Position numbers and translations under genes: made by a program. A stretch of 64,000 nucleotides of DNA from Marinobacter goseongensis (GTDB lineage Bacteria > Pseudomonadota > Gammaproteobacteria > Pseudomonadales > Oleiphilaceae). The notes under the pieces are model-generated. The model saw only the letters and a list, made by a program, of their open reading frames with translations. It was not told where the DNA came from and ran no database searches. Of this stretch, positions 62,608-64,000 are shown piece after piece. Position 1 is the stretch's first letter; every line of letters starts with the position of its first letter. The DNA lies in NCBI RefSeq assembly GCF_023156235.1, contig NZ_JAKZAI010000010.1, positions 1-64,000 of the forward strand. The letters run 5' to 3'.

Positions 62608-63644
62608 ATGAAGAAAACGCTCATCGCATCTGCTATTGCAGCGGCAACTTTCTCTGGCGCAGCGCTGGCGCAAGAAAGCAATCTGCCGACCTTATACGGC
62701 AATATCCAGTACGCCATTACTCACACCGACTTTGAAAATGGTGGTTCGGAGATCAATCACTTCGATAATGGTTCTACCCTTGGCGTGAAGCATGAACATG
62801 AAGTTGCCCCGGGCATTACTGCATTCTTGAAGTTAGAACTGGAAGGCATCAGCGCAGACAATAAAGCAGGTAACAAGAACAATACTGCCGAAATTGACAG
62901 CTCCGGAAACGTTACCCGCAACGACGACAGCGGCGGCCTGAACGAGCTCGACGAAGCCTACATCGGTATTAAGGGTGACAGCTTTGGCCAAGTGTGGGTC
63001 GGATCAGACGACTCCCAGTATGAGCAGCTGTTGGCGGCTTGATCGAGTTTTATGAAGTGGCTGAGTACAACACTGAGTTGGATTACACCACTGGTGAGGG
63101 TGATCTGATCCAATACGTATCTCCGTCGTTTGGTGGCCTGACCCTGCACGGCGCATTTGCCATTCAAGGCGATGGTGATCCTGACTACGATAAAAAGGCA
63201 TACCCTTACCAGTTGGGTGCCAAGTATTCTGTAGATATGGTCACCCTTGCCGTGGCAATGGATTCTAACGACGGCGACACTGCCAGCAGCGAGAACACTT
63301 ATGGTGTAAATGTTTCGGCTGATATTCTTGACAACCTGACGGTTGGCGCTCTCTACAGCATGCGTGGCGCCAAGGACGACGGCCTTTTACCTGGTACAGA
63401 AGGTCAGAAAAACGCTCAGGTATACGCATTCTACACACTGGGTGCTAACCAGTTCGCAGCTTCTTACGAAATGTCAGAGCAGGATAAAGGCGACGAGGAG
63501 GCGGACGTGCTGACTCTCCAGGCTCTGCACAATGTGTCGGATAATCTGTACGTATACACTGAAGGCTACCTGCGTAACGACGACGACGGTGCTACTGATG
63601 AAGACACCACACAGTTGGCGCTGGGTGCTGTTTACTACTTCTGA
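62608..63644 (+). pseudogene. Outer-membrane porin gene, frameshifted
   Basis: A general Gram-negative porin of about 345 residues: signal peptide MKKTLIASAIAAATFSGAALA, N-terminal strands with LYGNIQYAITHTD, and a C-terminus ending VYYF with the terminal Phe used for barrel assembly. The first frame stops at TGA 63040-63042. Homologous sequence continues in another frame from about 63033 (GGLIEFYEVAEYN). A missing base near 63030 (for example in CTGATTGGC read as CTGTTGGC) restores one continuous frame. AAGGAAG lies upstream of ATG 62608. A Pho box suggests induction by phosphate starvation. Either a real mutation or a sequencing error. Confidence 0.85.
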
Positions 63645-63677
63645 TCCGCTAACCAGCTAATCAGAGAGTAAACCGGG

Positions 63678-63711
63678 AAAGCCGGCGACCTTCGGGTCGC
63701 CGGCTTTTTTA
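63678..63711 (+). terminator. Porin gene terminator
   Basis: AAAGCCGGCGACC (63678-63690) pairs with GGTCGCCGGCTTT around a TTCG tetraloop, ending in a T run. Confidence 0.95.
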
Positions 63712-63752
63712 TGTATGCTGCAAAAAATCCAATCTGAACCGAGAGGGCTCTT

Positions 63753-64000
63753 GTGGCCGAAGAACTGGAAATCAAACTCAGCCTGTCCGAGGCGCATCAG
63801 CGTCTGGCCCTGACCTGGTTGCTGGAGCAGCCCGCTGCTTCTGAGGGGGCCTGCAAGACCCTGGTCAATCGTTACTACGACACCCCGGATGGCGATCTGA
63901 ACCGGCAGAAAGTGGCGTTACGGGTCCGGCAGGCCGGTGACCGCTGCATTCAGACCCTGAAAACCCAGGGTGAATTTGTGGACGGCGCCCATCGTCGAAA
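63753..64000 (+). CDS. CYTH domain protein (YgiF-like inorganic triphosphatase), partial
   Basis: The first 82 residues of a protein running off the window. It begins MAEELEIKLSLSE with the ExExK metal/triphosphate motif of CYTH enzymes and continues RYYDTPDGDLNRQKVALRVRQ, where Arg residues line the tunnel. It resembles E. coli YgiF, a tripolyphosphatase with a C-terminal CHAD domain; whether CHAD is present cannot be seen. Start GTG 63753 behind GAGAGG. Confidence 0.82.
   Translation, partial: MAEELEIKLSLSEAHQRLALTWLLEQPAASEGACKTLVNRYYDTPDGDLNRQKVALRVRQAGDRCIQTLKTQGEFVDGAHRR

Overview
The window reads as chromosomal DNA of a marine gammaproteobacterium close to Marinobacter. The basis is gene content and order: an rRNA operon end, BirA/CoaX/SPOR, a tRNA-tufB-tRNA(Trp)-secE block, the complete rpl/rpo/str/S10/spc/alpha supercluster, uvrA-MFS-ssb, ntrBC-glnA and typA. 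Protein lengths match Pseudomonas and Marinobacter homologues. This assignment is inference; no 16S rRNA is present.

Layout. 1-74: 3' end of a 5S rRNA and the rRNA operon terminator. 264-5499: four overlapping genes for exported proteins of one family (FilA/DUF6160-like), each with a signal peptide followed by a conserved LD..xLSxxSGQxG motif. 5620-8023: birA, coaX and a SPOR-domain protein, translationally coupled. 8055-8430: tRNA-Thr, Tyr, Gly and Thr, then the first tuf gene, tRNA-Trp, secE and nusG. 10863-21764: rplKAJL and rpoBC. 21931-26245: rpsL, rpsG, fusA and a second tuf. 26434-40057: S10, spc and alpha operons, including a 37-codon rpmJ. 40118-45079: uvrA facing away from a YajR-like transporter and ssb.

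45160-53279 is the accessory part. After ssb lies a 5'-truncated ntrC fragment joined head-to-head to a 5'-truncated mshQ (DUF6701). In Vibrio and Shewanella the MSHA pilus locus sits beside ssb, so this looks like the scar of a lost MSHA cluster. Next come a small cupredoxin-like protein, a dedicated exbB-exbD-exbD-tonB set with a TonB-dependent receptor, and an orphan LuxR-type response regulator. The second ExbD has Asn where the proton-carrying Asp is expected.

53308-58221 is the nitrogen-control block ntrC-ntrB-DUF4124-glnA on the minus strand. It has a sigma-54 promoter and NtrC boxes upstream of glnA, and a near-perfect NtrC box ahead of ntrB. 58691-64000 holds typA, a prolyl aminopeptidase gene with an in-frame amber codon, dtd, a porin gene with a one-base frameshift behind a good Pho box, and the start of a CYTH-domain gene.

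Most of the window is essential housekeeping machinery: translation, transcription, secretion, DNA repair and nitrogen assimilation. The points of novelty are the exported-protein operon, the MSHA scar with its diverged ntrC remnant, the asymmetric ExbD pair, the two tuf genes kept identical by gene conversion, and two genes broken by single-base changes near the right end.
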